Below are positions 1 through 8,231 of a stretch of 10,841 nt of DNA, one piece after another. Source of the stretch: Cudoniella acicularis (lineage: Eukaryota; Ascomycota; Leotiomycetes; Helotiales; Helotiaceae); contig JAAMPI010001748.1 of the NCBI GenBank assembly GCA_013054445.1, positions 1 through 10,841 of the forward strand, given 5' to 3'. A program made the position numbers and the translations under genes. The notes under the pieces were generated by a model, which was given only the letters and a program-made list of their open reading frames with translations, searched no databases and was not told the DNA's origin. Position 1 is the first letter of the stretch, and every line of letters begins with the position of its first letter.

Positions 1-1680
1 TAAATAACCTTCTATTTATAGTAGAGTATTATATTAAAACTCGTTCAATTTTATTCTATCTCTCCTTTAACTTCCCTTTAATATAAGTAAGTAGATCTTT
101 CTAAATACTCTAGGCTAACTTTTCTTATAAAATCTAAACTAAACTAAGCCGAATTAATTTACTCAAAACCGTTCTTATATAATAGTAAATATTAAACCAC
201 GTCTAGAGATATACTAATTATTATAAATTCAACTTAGGATAAGGCCTAATATTGTAAGTCGCTACTAGAATTCTCTAGTCTCTAAAAAGTAACTCTGAAC
301 TCGTAATAGAATAGCTATTTGTAAAGCGTTATATTAGATGACTTGCTGACTAGGACAAACCTAAAATCCGCCTTCTGTTACCTCGTCTCTTCTTGTGGTT
401 CTAGTATCAGTTGATCCAGAGAAGGCTACGTCGACTTTAAAGAAATTGTAGATATTTATAGCAGAAAATTTTATTATTAAGAAAGATTATAAGTAATAAG
501 AACGTAGGGAGTGATTAGTGTGTATAACACCCTACCTACGATAATTAATATATAGATACTTAGGAAATAGTTTAATAATAACTTTCTATTTATAATAAAA
601 ACATTTATTAAATTCTACACTACTAGATAATATAATCTTTCGTGACATGTTTGAAATTAAATAGCGATTTCAAAGTTTTTAATTAACTAGGTTAATGTCT
701 ATTTTATTTCTGCTAAGAATCTATACTATAACCCCGATCACTCTTCGTACACTCGTGAATCATTTCTAAAGCCGCACTATCACCTCTTTGTTATATCATA
801 ACACGCTAATAGTCCTCTCACACGTCTTTTTCGGCAAATAGGGCAGCGGAGCGTTGCCGGCGTTAGCGTTAATTACGCACGAATGTTAGGCGTATTTGAA
901 CATCGTAAACATTTCTTTGTGTCGGACTCGTTGCGTTTTTCATACGAGTACTTAGGATTTTGATTCATCGTTCTGATTTCTGCGTAGGTTCCGAATTTCT
1001 AAACCAACAGTGAAGAAGCAATAGGTAGTTTAAAAGTTTCTATAGAGATAAAGATAATAGAGAGTAATAAATAGAAGAGTCTTAGCTTTAAGAAAAGGTA
1101 TTATCAGGTATTATGAATAAGATTCTAGTAGTTATAGTATAGTTTGAATAGTAAATAGGCATGATCGGGGATTATAAATAGGTTTCTATAATAGAATATG
1201 TTTAATATTAGTATTAGAGATAATATAGTCTAAATATCGAATAAAGATATTGTCGAAGGTAAACATGTGTAAGCGGAAGAAGAGTCGACTGTTAGGTCGA
1301 GAGATTCAAGTATATAGAATAATAATATGATTTCGACTTAAAGACTTATCTATTTATAAAAGAGTGAGTGGACTATATATACTACGAGTGTAGTTACTAG
1401 AAGCTTCTACAGCTTAGAAATCAACGCTTATAAATCAAAGAACAACCTAGAAGATTCTACTAAGGTTTAAACCTTAAGATTAGAATAGTGCTTATTACCT
1501 AATAATACAACAGATATTACTATTAATCAAAAAGGATAGCTGATAATAGATTATATCTTATAATAAGTTATAATTAGACCTAGTATTAGATAACCAAAAT
1601 TATATATAAAAAGAATTATATCTAAATTTTAAAGGGATTTTATGAAAGTATTTTAAAGTTCTATCTTTAGAATACAGATC
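1..1680. repeat. AT-rich island with RIP-like mutation, probably a degenerated transposon or duplicated segment
   Basis: This stretch is very AT-rich and full of TpA. A hand count over positions 1-480 gives about 75 TpA against 8 CpA, 11 TpG and 11 CpG. Loss of CpA and its complement TpG with gain of TpA is the hallmark of repeat-induced point mutation in Pezizomycotina; CpG is not lost relative to CpA, which argues against ordinary CpG deamination. No frame stays open for 60 codons, and no terminal repeats or recognisable transposase or reverse transcriptase motifs are visible. Positions 721-960 are more GC-rich and keep open frames on both strands. The composition returns to normal near 1680, which looks like the right-hand border. 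The left border lies outside the window. That the source was a transposable element is inference. Confidence 0.75.
485..1095 (-). pseudogene. Decayed minus-strand reading frame with paired CxxC motifs (unidentified)
   Basis: One minus-strand frame can be followed from about 1095 down to 485 with only scattered stops, for example at 1001-999 (TAG), 875-873 (TAA), 782-780 (TGA) and 779-777 (TAG). This is fewer than expected in such TA-rich DNA. Between the stops the residues are protein-like: charged segments, a CLRC motif at 911-900, then 18 codons and a CPIC motif at 845-834 followed directly by RKRR. The C-x2-C-x18-C-x2-C spacing could be a zinc-binding knuckle pair, but I do not recognise the family. 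The complementary plus frame (from 721) is also largely open, so the coding strand is not certain. It may be a remnant of a transposon protein or of a duplicated host gene, or may be chance. Confidence 0.22.
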
Positions 1681-2130
1681 GTTCCGATGACTCAAATTGC
1701 GACAGATGCCAATGGCTCACGCCTCCTTGACGATTTCTTACAGAAGCAAACGGTACTGCTTGTTAAGACTGGCTAAGACGATTAGCTTAGCAACCTAGTC
1801 AATTTCGAAGATATCGGAGAAGACATTCAACCGTTAGAGCTGCCTTTCAGAAGAAAAAGCGAAGTTGCACATTTAGAAGACACGATGGCGAGAGTGTCAT
1901 TACTCACTGCCATGCAATTCATAGCCTCGCTCGAGCAGCGCGAAAACGATGCAAATCGTGCATCCCTCTCAATTTCCAAGTCAGGAGCGCCAAACTCCGC
2001 CAGCAGTGACAATGAGCCATTAGATCAATGCGCTCCAGCTGAACACTGGGCCGACTGGACGATGAAAAAAGCACTCGAGTGCAGCGGTATTAACCACGAC
2101 TTGAATACCTGGAAAGCAGTTCGTCGGTGA
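1681..2130 (+). pseudogene. Mostly open frame with two RIP-type stops, unrecognised
   Basis: The frame beginning at 1681 runs 150 codons to a TGA at 2128 and is interrupted only by TAA at 1774 and TAG at 1780. Both fit CAA to TAA and CAG to TAG changes, which are CpA to TpA transitions of the RIP kind, close to the edge of the RIP island. The part after the stops is 115 codons long, hydrophilic and rich in Ser, Glu and Ala, with a Trp-containing end (HWADW). The first ATG after the stops is at 1885, which leaves 81 codons. I recognise no domain. It could be the less mutated tail of the sequence in the island, or non-coding DNA that happens to be open. No splice sites were convincing. Confidence 0.25.
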
Positions 2131-3060
2131 AGGCAGTGCAACGTGGAGAAACCTACGATGAGTTTGAGCCTTTTGCCTGGAATAGGAGTAGGTGGAGATG
2201 ACCACTCCAAATTATGTTTGCCATGGGATCTCATTTAATGCGAAGCACTTGAACTCAGCTCAACGCCTAGAAGCCCTTTACTTTACTCTGTCGTATTACC
2301 AAACCACAGCGACAGTACACTTAGCGAGGCATCATGTGCACCATATTCACAGATTATTAAAATTAATAAGTTCACATCTAGGAACTAACTCAGCTTTCCG
2401 AATCGATCAATTCACCCACAGGTAATGATTCCTACGAGATGAGTACCAATATATTTCCAAGTCTCTACACTCGATGATTATACACCACGATTGCTGAACA
2501 AAGGCATTGTCTCTGCCTCACATGCAAGAGCTTGTCCTTTCCGAAATATAACCGTTGAAATTGATCCAAGGCTGATTGCCAGCCTCCTGCGAAAATTTCT
2601 ATATCGGAAAGCTAAGGATAACTTTTGAGTTGTGTTAAGAGTCACCAAAAGAATTAATCAACTAGGTACACGCTGCGCATTATAACCAGACTTTTCTTGA
2701 AATTGAAGTCCATCAGCCGGGCCGCCCACTCAAATACAAATATTATAACTCCATCACGTGCGATTTTATTGTGCTGCAGAAAAGGAAGAGTCGCCAAGAA
2801 AGCTACAAAAGCTAGCTCGCTCTGGACGGAATTTTATTTCAACTTCATCCTCCTTGATTCCTCCACAACGCCACAATCACTCACCATTCTCCGAACACCG
2901 GCTGTCAACACCAACGAAAGAGAAACCAAAATATTTGCACCTAGGCCACTTTTCGCCATTCACTGCAGCTCGAATTTGAGCTGTTCCGTAGCATCTGCTT
3001 TTCACACCGCCAAGCGGGGCATCAGGAAAAAGCAATCATAAGCCTGTAGTTTCAACCAAC
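2131..3060. other. Intergenic, no supported gene
   Basis: Only short frames occur here (for example 2198-2425 and 2697-3041). The second lacks an ATG at its front, and neither shows a recognisable domain. The segment probably contains the upstream region of the VOC gene. No clear TATA box, repeat or RNA gene was seen. Confidence 0.5.
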
Positions 3061-3148
3061 ACCTGCACCCTCAAATAGATCCGTCGCCTTCAACCTCACT
3101 CTAACACATCACCGCTCTCGTCGCAACAGTACCGCACTGAATCTCAAA
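3061..3148 (+). promoter_or_regulatory. CT-rich 5' leader of the VOC-fold gene
   Basis: The 90 bases before the ATG at 3149 are rich in C and T and have no upstream ATG, as is common at transcription starts and leaders of filamentous ascomycete genes. The start context is TCAAAATGG, with A at -3 and G at +4, a good eukaryotic initiation context. The transcription start cannot be placed exactly. Confidence 0.4.
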
Positions 3149-3604
3149 ATGGAATCTTCCTCCGCCACCCCCGCTTCTTCCACCACAGAAAGCTCGCGCA
3201 TCCTGCCCTCACCCAACTCCCCAGCCTGGATGCGCATCCCGTGCATCTCCGTTGCCCGCGCCCATGAATTCTACTCTCAAGTCTTCAGCTGGAAATTCAT
3301 GACATCAAACCCAGCTTACCCAAATGACAAACTCATGGTGTTTTCGATTCCAGGGTCAGCGATGATGGGCGCATTGACTAGAATCATTCCAGACTCGGCT
3401 TCAAAAGCCGGAGCTGAGGAAAATAAAATTGTGGGTATCGTGGTGTATTTGATGGTTGAAGATATTGAGAAAACGCTGGAGAAGGTTGTTAGTGCTGGTG
3501 GGAAGGTGGTGCAGGAGAAGACCACGGAAGGTGGACACACTGAGCTGGCGAGTTTCAGAGATACGGAGGGGAATCTAGTGGGGATTTTGAAGTGGTTGAT
3601 TTGA
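3149..3604 (+). CDS. VOC superfamily (glyoxalase/bleomycin-resistance fold) protein
   Basis: A single-exon gene of 151 codons from ATG 3149 to TGA 3602. After a Ser/Thr/Pro-rich N-terminus of about 24 residues comes a compact VOC domain. The first beta-alpha unit has PAWMRIPCISVARAHEFYSQ (25-44) and FSWKF (46-50), the middle has the GIVVYLMVEDIEKTLEKV segment (96-113) and AGGKVV (116-121), and the end has the typical GGH...FRDTEGNLVGI signature (128-146). This layout matches the single-domain Cfp30B/SgaA-like branch of PF00903-type proteins. The usual metal-ligand positions appear replaced (Arg29 in the first strand, Lys148 near the end), so classic glyoxalase I activity is doubtful. The substrate is unknown; such proteins are usually cytosolic. 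No signal peptide or membrane segment is seen. The neighbours give no functional hint. Confidence 0.85.
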   Translation: MESSSATPASSTTESSRILPSPNSPAWMRIPCISVARAHEFYSQVFSWKFMTSNPAYPNDKLMVFSIPGSAMMGALTRIIPDSASKAGAEENKIVGIVVYLMVEDIEKTLEKVVSAGGKVVQEKTTEGGHTELASFRDTEGNLVGILKWLI

Positions 3605-3803
3605 TTTGATGTCGAATCCAAAGTCTAACAGCCGAAGATGAAGCAATATGGAGTTTTAAATCCATAGCATGGGGTGGAAGTTCATCGCACTCTGGCTTAC
3701 TCACTTGCGAAGAAATTCACTGATTGGAAGCAACAAGTGCAAAATTCTCGTTCATCACAGCCCCGCCGAAAATACGTACTCGCTGTAACGCTGTTGTCTC
3801 TGA

Positions 3804-4277
3804 CACGCTGATGCCGCGTCAACAAAGTGCCACTATTCCTACCTCGCCTTGGCTTGTTCCGGTAGCGTGCGATACTCCTCTGCCTGTTCTTGCGTCGGAG
3901 CAACGGTTAGCACCATCGCGGTCTTGACCCCAAGTACTACCACGACCGTATACGCAACAGCGATATCAACCTCCCCTCCTTCTGTGGTGATGGTGCAGCA
4001 TCCAGACAGTGATATTTGTGCGACTGAACCAAACCAATCTTCGCCTGTGGTACTCAACATCAACCAGTGTGTGGGAGTAAGCGAGAGTTGGATATATATG
4101 GATCAGTTTGTGCTAGGGGCGTATACAACCCCTGGGGAGTGCCATGTGAACCTTTACAATAGCGCAGGATGCCCTGATACTTCGTATCTTGGACAGGTAC
4201 CTGTAGGAAGCATTTGTCTTACGAGGGATTCCGCGCCTGCGCTCATGCTGGTTTGCCCTGGGTGCCCGCATTCGTAA
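3804..4277 (+). pseudogene. C-terminal part of a secreted cysteine-rich fungal protein, 5' end missing or broken
   Basis: The frame is open from 3804 to TAA 4275 but has no ATG at its front; in-frame stops lie at 3786 and 3801. The residues fit a fungal secreted protein: a YLALACSGSVRYSSACSC motif (from about 3840), a Thr/Ser-rich linker (STTTTVYATA), then a C-terminal domain with about eight cysteines, including CHVNLYNSAGC and a final CPGC. A possible intron acceptor at 3826-3827 (AAAG) with a CTGAC branch site at 3799 would start an exon at TGC 3828. I could not join it in frame, with a normal donor, to the upstream ATG at 3669, whose hydrophobic start (MGWKFIALWL) only weakly resembles a signal peptide. 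It is either a gene with unrecognised first exons or a 5'-truncated pseudogene. The role would be extracellular or cell-wall associated, but this is inference. Confidence 0.5.
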
Positions 4278-4776
4278 GGGATTATGGAATTGTGGAGTAG
4301 ATTGTGCCTTTTAATTAAATGGCGAATAGCCCAATTGTCACTCTAAATTAATTTAATACCTCAAGGTCTACTGAAATGAAGGTGCAATATTCTAAAGGTA
4401 TAGTGTGGTAACCTATAAACCTTTTACAGACTTGAAATACTTATAGTGATTAAAATATTGAGTTTTAAAGGTACTCATTTAGAGTTTCGAAGAACTCAAG
4501 TAAAATAGCCCTTATACGAGCAATTTCTTATTCTTTTAAAATCGATGAAACCGAATACATTTTGCAACATAGTATAAGGAGACATATCTCAAATGCTATT
4601 ATTTGTTCAAGCAGCATTTGAGGTATTTGACGTTAATTAAATCACCACATAAGACCTCCTTAAAGATTTTAATACTTATTCATTCCTCGTGGACAACAAA
4701 CACCTAGTACTCTAAGTGTATGTATAAGTTTCAAGCGGGATATCTACTCCGTGTTCCTCCGTATCCCACAACAATC
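4278..4776. other. AT-rich intergenic region
   Basis: No open frame of note occurs here. It lies between the converging ends of the cysteine-rich relic (plus strand) and the membrane-protein gene (minus strand), so it should hold both 3' ends. It contains one strong inverted repeat (4584-4626) and a small one at 4482-4497 (GAGTT/AACTC). Confidence 0.5.
4584..4626. repeat. 14-bp inverted repeat (hairpin)
   Basis: CTCAAATGCT at 4588-4597 is followed after a 15-base loop by its exact complement AGCATTTGAG at 4613-4622. Including four flanking bases on each side, the arms pair over 14 bp with one G-T wobble. It sits about 150 bases past the stop codon of the minus-strand gene and could be a transcript 3'-end hairpin or the remains of a small inverted-repeat element. 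No target-site duplication was found. Confidence 0.6.
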
Positions 4777-6474
4777 CTATATCCGTATGCTCCCCAACCA
4801 GTCCCCATATCTAACCTTCAATCTTTCTAAATCTCCACCCCCTCTCCCTCCCCCATCATGCCAATCGATTACCTTCACACTATCACTTATACTCTTATTC
4901 TGCGTGCTCCAAACCACGTCACTCGTCTTCGCTTGCCTCATTTCCCGTATACCCGCCCTCCTATTAGAATACGAAACCCACATCACAAGAAGTACCTCCA
5001 ACACTAGCACAACCGCAGCTGGAACGGCCAAAATCCAGCACCTTCCCTTCACAACCTGCAGCACACTCATCTCCGAATACAGCGTCACATTCGCCGTATT
5101 CCACTGAGTGGACATAGCCAGTGCCAGCGCGCCAGACGCCACAGCAATGAAGTTCATAAGGGTATCTTGTGTCCATACTTCTGGTGTCACCTGTGTTTGC
5201 GTCGTAGTGACGATCGTTGGGAGAGTATTTGGCGGGACAGGGGCTTGGAACAGGGGCTGAGCACCATAGACGGGGACGCCGAGCGTGGCGACTATAGCAC
5301 CCGTCCACTCTGCTACGTCTCCCAGGTCGCCGTATGGAGAGGCGTTGTTGGCGGGTCCGAGTACAGTCTGGAGAGAAGATACATTCGCAACGGTCATGTT
5401 GTTTGATTCAGCTCCAACGGTGGCCACAACTTGTTGGAGCGTCACATCTACGGTACACTCGAGGGTGGAAATTCCAAAGTAATTAAATGATTTCATCTTC
5501 GTGGCTGTGTGTGTAGAAAGGCCGTTTTCGATAGTCCCGTTCATAGAAGCAAAGACGAGCGTGGTAATCGTCCTCACAAGACTCTTATACTCAACCTGGT
5601 TGACCCAGACCGAGAGTCTTGGCTGCAATCGTAACAAAATAGAATTACTAGATATAGAAAAATTCGATGCAACTGAGAAAAGTCCCCCATTTGAATCGAC
5701 ATCATCCACGATTGTAAGTTCCTTCCCCGTGCAACTAATGATTTTCTGTGCTTCCAAGCCTGAGATGGAGAAGATTCCTACCCGAGAAAGGTTAACGCGG
5801 TCTGTGATGAAACTACGGATGGTAGGCAAAGGTTCGGCGCTCAGATTCTGGGACCAAGAAGAAAAGAAGCTAGATGCAATAGTGGTGGGCCCGGGAAGGG
5901 GGCCAGGGGGATTATGTTGGAGGAAAGGGAGGCCAATTCCACCACCACCCATGTAGATACTTTGATATCTTTGTGTGACGTTGCCTAGGTTGTAGGCTTG
6001 TCCGACGACAATGCGGTCTGCTTGCAGGAAAAGTGTGATAATGCCGACCCACAGCATTACGATGAATGCGTGGCCTCGACCGATGTTGGATATTGCCTGG
6101 ATGAGGCCAGGAACTGAGCCTCGTGTTGCTGATAGGTACATGTCGATGGAGGCGAGGGTATAAGAAGAGTGTGTTAAGATGGGCCAGAGGGCTGCTTCCG
6201 CGAAGATGAAGGCTGGGTAGGCGAGGAGCGCGAGGCCGAGGCCATGGATTGTACTGATGATGCCTTGGACGAGAGGAAGATGCACAATGATCCATGTTAC
6301 GGACGGTCGGACGTTGCAGTTGAGTGCCCAACTGGGGCAATTGAACGTTTGTGTTCCGAGCCAATAACTAAAGCCGACTACTGAGGCTATTAAGAACAGG
6401 CCTAAGAAAAGGGCGAAGAAGAATGCGATTCGTTTGATGATGAAGTGCCAGAGTCCGGACTTTGGTCTCTTCAT
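4777..6474 (-). CDS. Four-helix membrane protein with large N-glycosylatable ectodomain (fungal, uncharacterised)
   Basis: An uninterrupted frame of 565 codons from ATG 6474 to TAG 4777. Hydrophobic segments lie at about residues 12-36, 71-97, 133-153 and 480-501. Basic residues at the N-terminus (KRPK, KR) and after the last helix (RR) suggest both ends are cytosolic and residues 154-478 lie outside. That ectodomain carries nine N-x-S/T sites (N165, 210, 228, 271, 312, 359, 364, 377, 462), a Gly/Pro-rich stretch near 176-196 and Cys248 and Cys340. The short outer loop has Cys46 and Cys53. The tail has a glycine run at 541-547. The layout resembles fungal integral membrane proteins such as the DUF3176 type, but I do not claim that family. 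Function is unknown; plasma membrane or secretory pathway is likely. The frame stays open past the ATG through a GTG at 6477, and splicing probably adds 14-15 residues in front. Confidence 0.8.
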   Translation of the reverse strand: MKRPKSGLWHFIIKRIAFFFALFLGLFLIASVVGFSYWLGTQTFNCPSWALNCNVRPSVTWIIVHLPLVQGIISTIHGLGLALLAYPAFIFAEAALWPILTHSSYTLASIDMYLSATRGSVPGLIQAISNIGRGHAFIVMLWVGIITLFLQADRIVVGQAYNLGNVTQRYQSIYMGGGGIGLPFLQHNPPGPLPGPTTIASSFFSSWSQNLSAEPLPTIRSFITDRVNLSRVGIFSISGLEAQKIISCTGKELTIVDDVDSNGGLFSVASNFSISSNSILLRLQPRLSVWVNQVEYKSLVRTITTLVFASMNGTIENGLSTHTATKMKSFNYFGISTLECTVDVTLQQVVATVGAESNNMTVANVSSLQTVLGPANNASPYGDLGDVAEWTGAIVATLGVPVYGAQPLFQAPVPPNTLPTIVTTTQTQVTPEVWTQDTLMNFIAVASGALALAMSTQWNTANVTLYSEMSVLQVVKGRCWILAVPAAVVLVLEVLLVMWVSYSNRRAGIREMRQAKTSDVVWSTQNKSISDSVKVIDWHDGGGRGGGDLERLKVRYGDWLGSIRI

Positions 6475-6481
6475 CACATCG

Positions 6482-6556
6482 CTGCTAGTTGGTTATAAAA
6501 CAACCTCCAAATAACTACAAGGAATTCGAAGGGATGAAACGCAAAGAAATATTTAC
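6482..6556 (-). other. Putative first intron of the membrane-protein gene, with tandem TAG/CAG acceptor
   Basis: On the minus strand CACAG is followed by GTAAAT at 6556-6551, a good fungal donor. 75 nt further the sequence TAGCAG (6487-6482) offers two acceptors three bases apart. Joining to an upstream exon at 6597-6557 (ATG 6597, 13 codons plus two bases, beginning MSTTCFSEQIKPH) gives Ser-Asp-Val and then the Met at 6474, in frame with the main gene. Use of TAG instead of CAG would add one serine. An in-frame stop at 6621-6619 bounds this exon. The alternative is that the intron lies in the 5' leader and ATG 6474 is the start. Confidence 0.5.
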
Positions 6557-6597
6557 CTGTGAGGTTTGATTTGCTCTGAGAAGCATGTCGTTGACAT

Positions 6598-7020
6598 TTC
6601 CCATGATTGAAAGTTGTCCTAACCTGCTCTAAAATTGACCTCGCTGTTTTTCTAAACCCTTTCTGTAAAATTAAATATTTTGTTTGAGGATAATTAATAG
6701 CACAACAAAAAGCAAAGATAATACTAGACATGCAAAGGAAAGAAAGAAAGTTCGAGCATACTTGTAGTTTGTTATTGTCGATTCATTTAAGACATATTAG
6801 TCATGACAAGTGGGAGCTCGACAACCACCAATAATTAGCTGCGCGCGTATATGGCCAAGTTCCACCTCGAAAGCCCGAGAAAAGAGCAATACTAGGCAGC
6901 CTTCGGAACGTTTGCGCCCGAGTTTGTGCAGCCGCTGAGTGCTGCGCTGCCAGCTAAAGCCTAGAAGGATTCCGGCTGTATATTGGCTTTTCTTGGATTT
7001 ATAGATATAGTAAAATACTT
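6598..7020. other. Upstream region of the membrane-protein gene
   Basis: No supported gene. A short GAAA repeat lies at 6738-6750. A GC-richer patch at 6840-6965 contains nested inverted hexamers (CTAGGC 6892-6897 with GCCTAG 6959-6964; GGCAGC 6895-6900 with GCTGCC 6946-6951). The proximal part should hold the promoter for the minus-strand gene, but no TATA or CCAAT motif stands out. Confidence 0.4.
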
Positions 7021-7027
7021 CTCCCGG

Positions 7028-7160
7028 CCTCTCCTGTTTCTACCCCTTAGAAGAGGAGAGGAACAGTAGGGTCTTAGTAGTAAAAAAGGAGGGAGTGGCA
7101 CTTTTATTACGAAGAGAGGAATAGTTAGGTCTTAGGAGAGGAACAGAAAGGGGTAGGAAT
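7028..7160. repeat. Purine-rich diverged direct repeats with an inverted copy
   Basis: A 25-base unit beginning GAGGAGAGGAACAG at 7053 recurs at 7111-7135 with about four differences, mostly transitions (C/T, G/A). A partial third copy (GAGAGGAACAG) starts at 7137. The pyrimidine run CCTCTCCT at 7028-7035 is the exact complement of AGGAGAGG at 7054-7061 and can form a hairpin. The transition-type differences fit RIP or simple decay of a tandem repeat. Confidence 0.55.
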
Positions 7161-7255
7161 AGCTACTAGATTAGGTTGTATTTGTTTATTTTTAATTATC
7201 AAAAGTTATAAAAGGCATCGTAATTTCAAATCAAGTCCTAGGCGCCCAAACCGAG

Positions 7256-7302
7256 CACCTAGGTGTTCCTCTCATTCTCCTGACTAATCAGAGGCGAGGA
7301 AC
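7256..7302. repeat. 10-bp perfect palindrome and adjoining hairpin
   Basis: CACCTAGGTG at 7256-7265 is a perfect palindrome, and a second CCTAGG lies about 20 bases upstream. Directly after it, GTTCCTC (7265-7271) pairs exactly with GAGGAAC (7296-7302). It could be a binding site for a dimeric regulator or part of a repeat end; the sequence does not decide. Confidence 0.45.
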
Positions 7303-8100
7303 GGAGAGGCGCACTCTCGCACAGAAGGTAGAAGCATGAGGGAAGAAGTGGTTCACTGTATACTGTAATTGGGGCGACATCTGTTGAGTGGGCAGAGTCA
7401 TATCGTTTCGCTAAGGCGAAGGTGTCCCGGGCGTCCGCAGCGTCTCCAACCCCCCTTTCCCAATCACACCCTATCATCCCTCCTATGTAAGACACTCCAT
7501 CATAGATCCTTTCTCCTTTCACCCGCAACCCTCACCGTAAACGCGGAAGCCCTTCCCAGAAGCCGACATACAAACCATGCATACAAGCATCAACGACTGT
7601 CTAATTTCCCGAACATAACTAATTATCTCTAATTACTTCGCACGAACAATAATTCTTTACCCAACAACTCCCTAACAAGATTCAATATTATCCCCCTAAA
7701 ATAACCTACTTACTCTATATTAAAACCTCAATATAGTCTACGTCTCTACGAAACTTTCGTCTCTTACTTAAAGATGTACGGAAAATATAGCAATAACATC
7801 AGAAAGCTTTATAAGGACCTCAAAACCAAAGCGAATTTTTCCGAACTAAAAGAAAGTTTGCTCTAGTTCTTCACCTCGAGTAGCTTCGAGTTCCTCGACA
7901 CGAGAAGTTCATTAGATCTAGGCATCACCTCAACTCTCCAGGGGCGAGGTTTGAAGAGGCATTTCAAATATCTTTCCTCTTAAATTATATTATTAAAGAC
8001 AAAGATAAATCAATACATTAAGACTGGTATAGCTTCATATTTCTCTATTTATTACTATAATTAAATTATACATATACATTATTAAGTTCTATATTCCCAG
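7303..8100. other. Non-coding stretch, second AT-rich patch from about 7640
   Basis: No supported gene. From about 7640 to 8100 the DNA becomes AT-rich and TpA-rich with few CpA and TpG, like the island at the start of the window but less extreme. A small inverted repeat CTCGA/TCGAG lies near 7877-7892. The frames at 7259-7632 have no recognisable content. Confidence 0.45.
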
Positions 8101-8231
8101 CTTTCGGCAAGCGGCAGTCCTTCATTTCGCATCCATTACAATAAACCACCCCATCTTTTAAACTTCTAAAAAGTGATGCTGGTCGTTTCTCTCGCTCTCG
8201 CTCTCTACCTTCTTCATAACATTCAAATCTC

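Noticed and set aside
1885..2130. 81-codon ATG frame as an independent small gene
   Set aside because: It is the tail of a longer frame broken at 1774 and 1780, with no domain, start context or splice support for separate status.
2697..3041. Plus-strand frame of about 114 codons upstream of the VOC gene
   Set aside because: It begins with TTG rather than ATG, has no recognisable domain, and lies where the promoter and leader of the VOC gene are expected.
3316..3621. Minus-strand frame opposite the VOC gene
   Set aside because: The plus strand carries a clear conserved domain here; the minus frame is its antisense shadow.
5501..5956. 151-codon plus-strand frame
   Set aside because: It lies fully inside the minus-strand membrane-protein gene, and its residues show no protein family; it is a shadow frame.
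7259..7528. Minus-strand frame of 89 codons
   Set aside because: No domain and no conserved features; it overlaps palindromes and low-complexity sequence.
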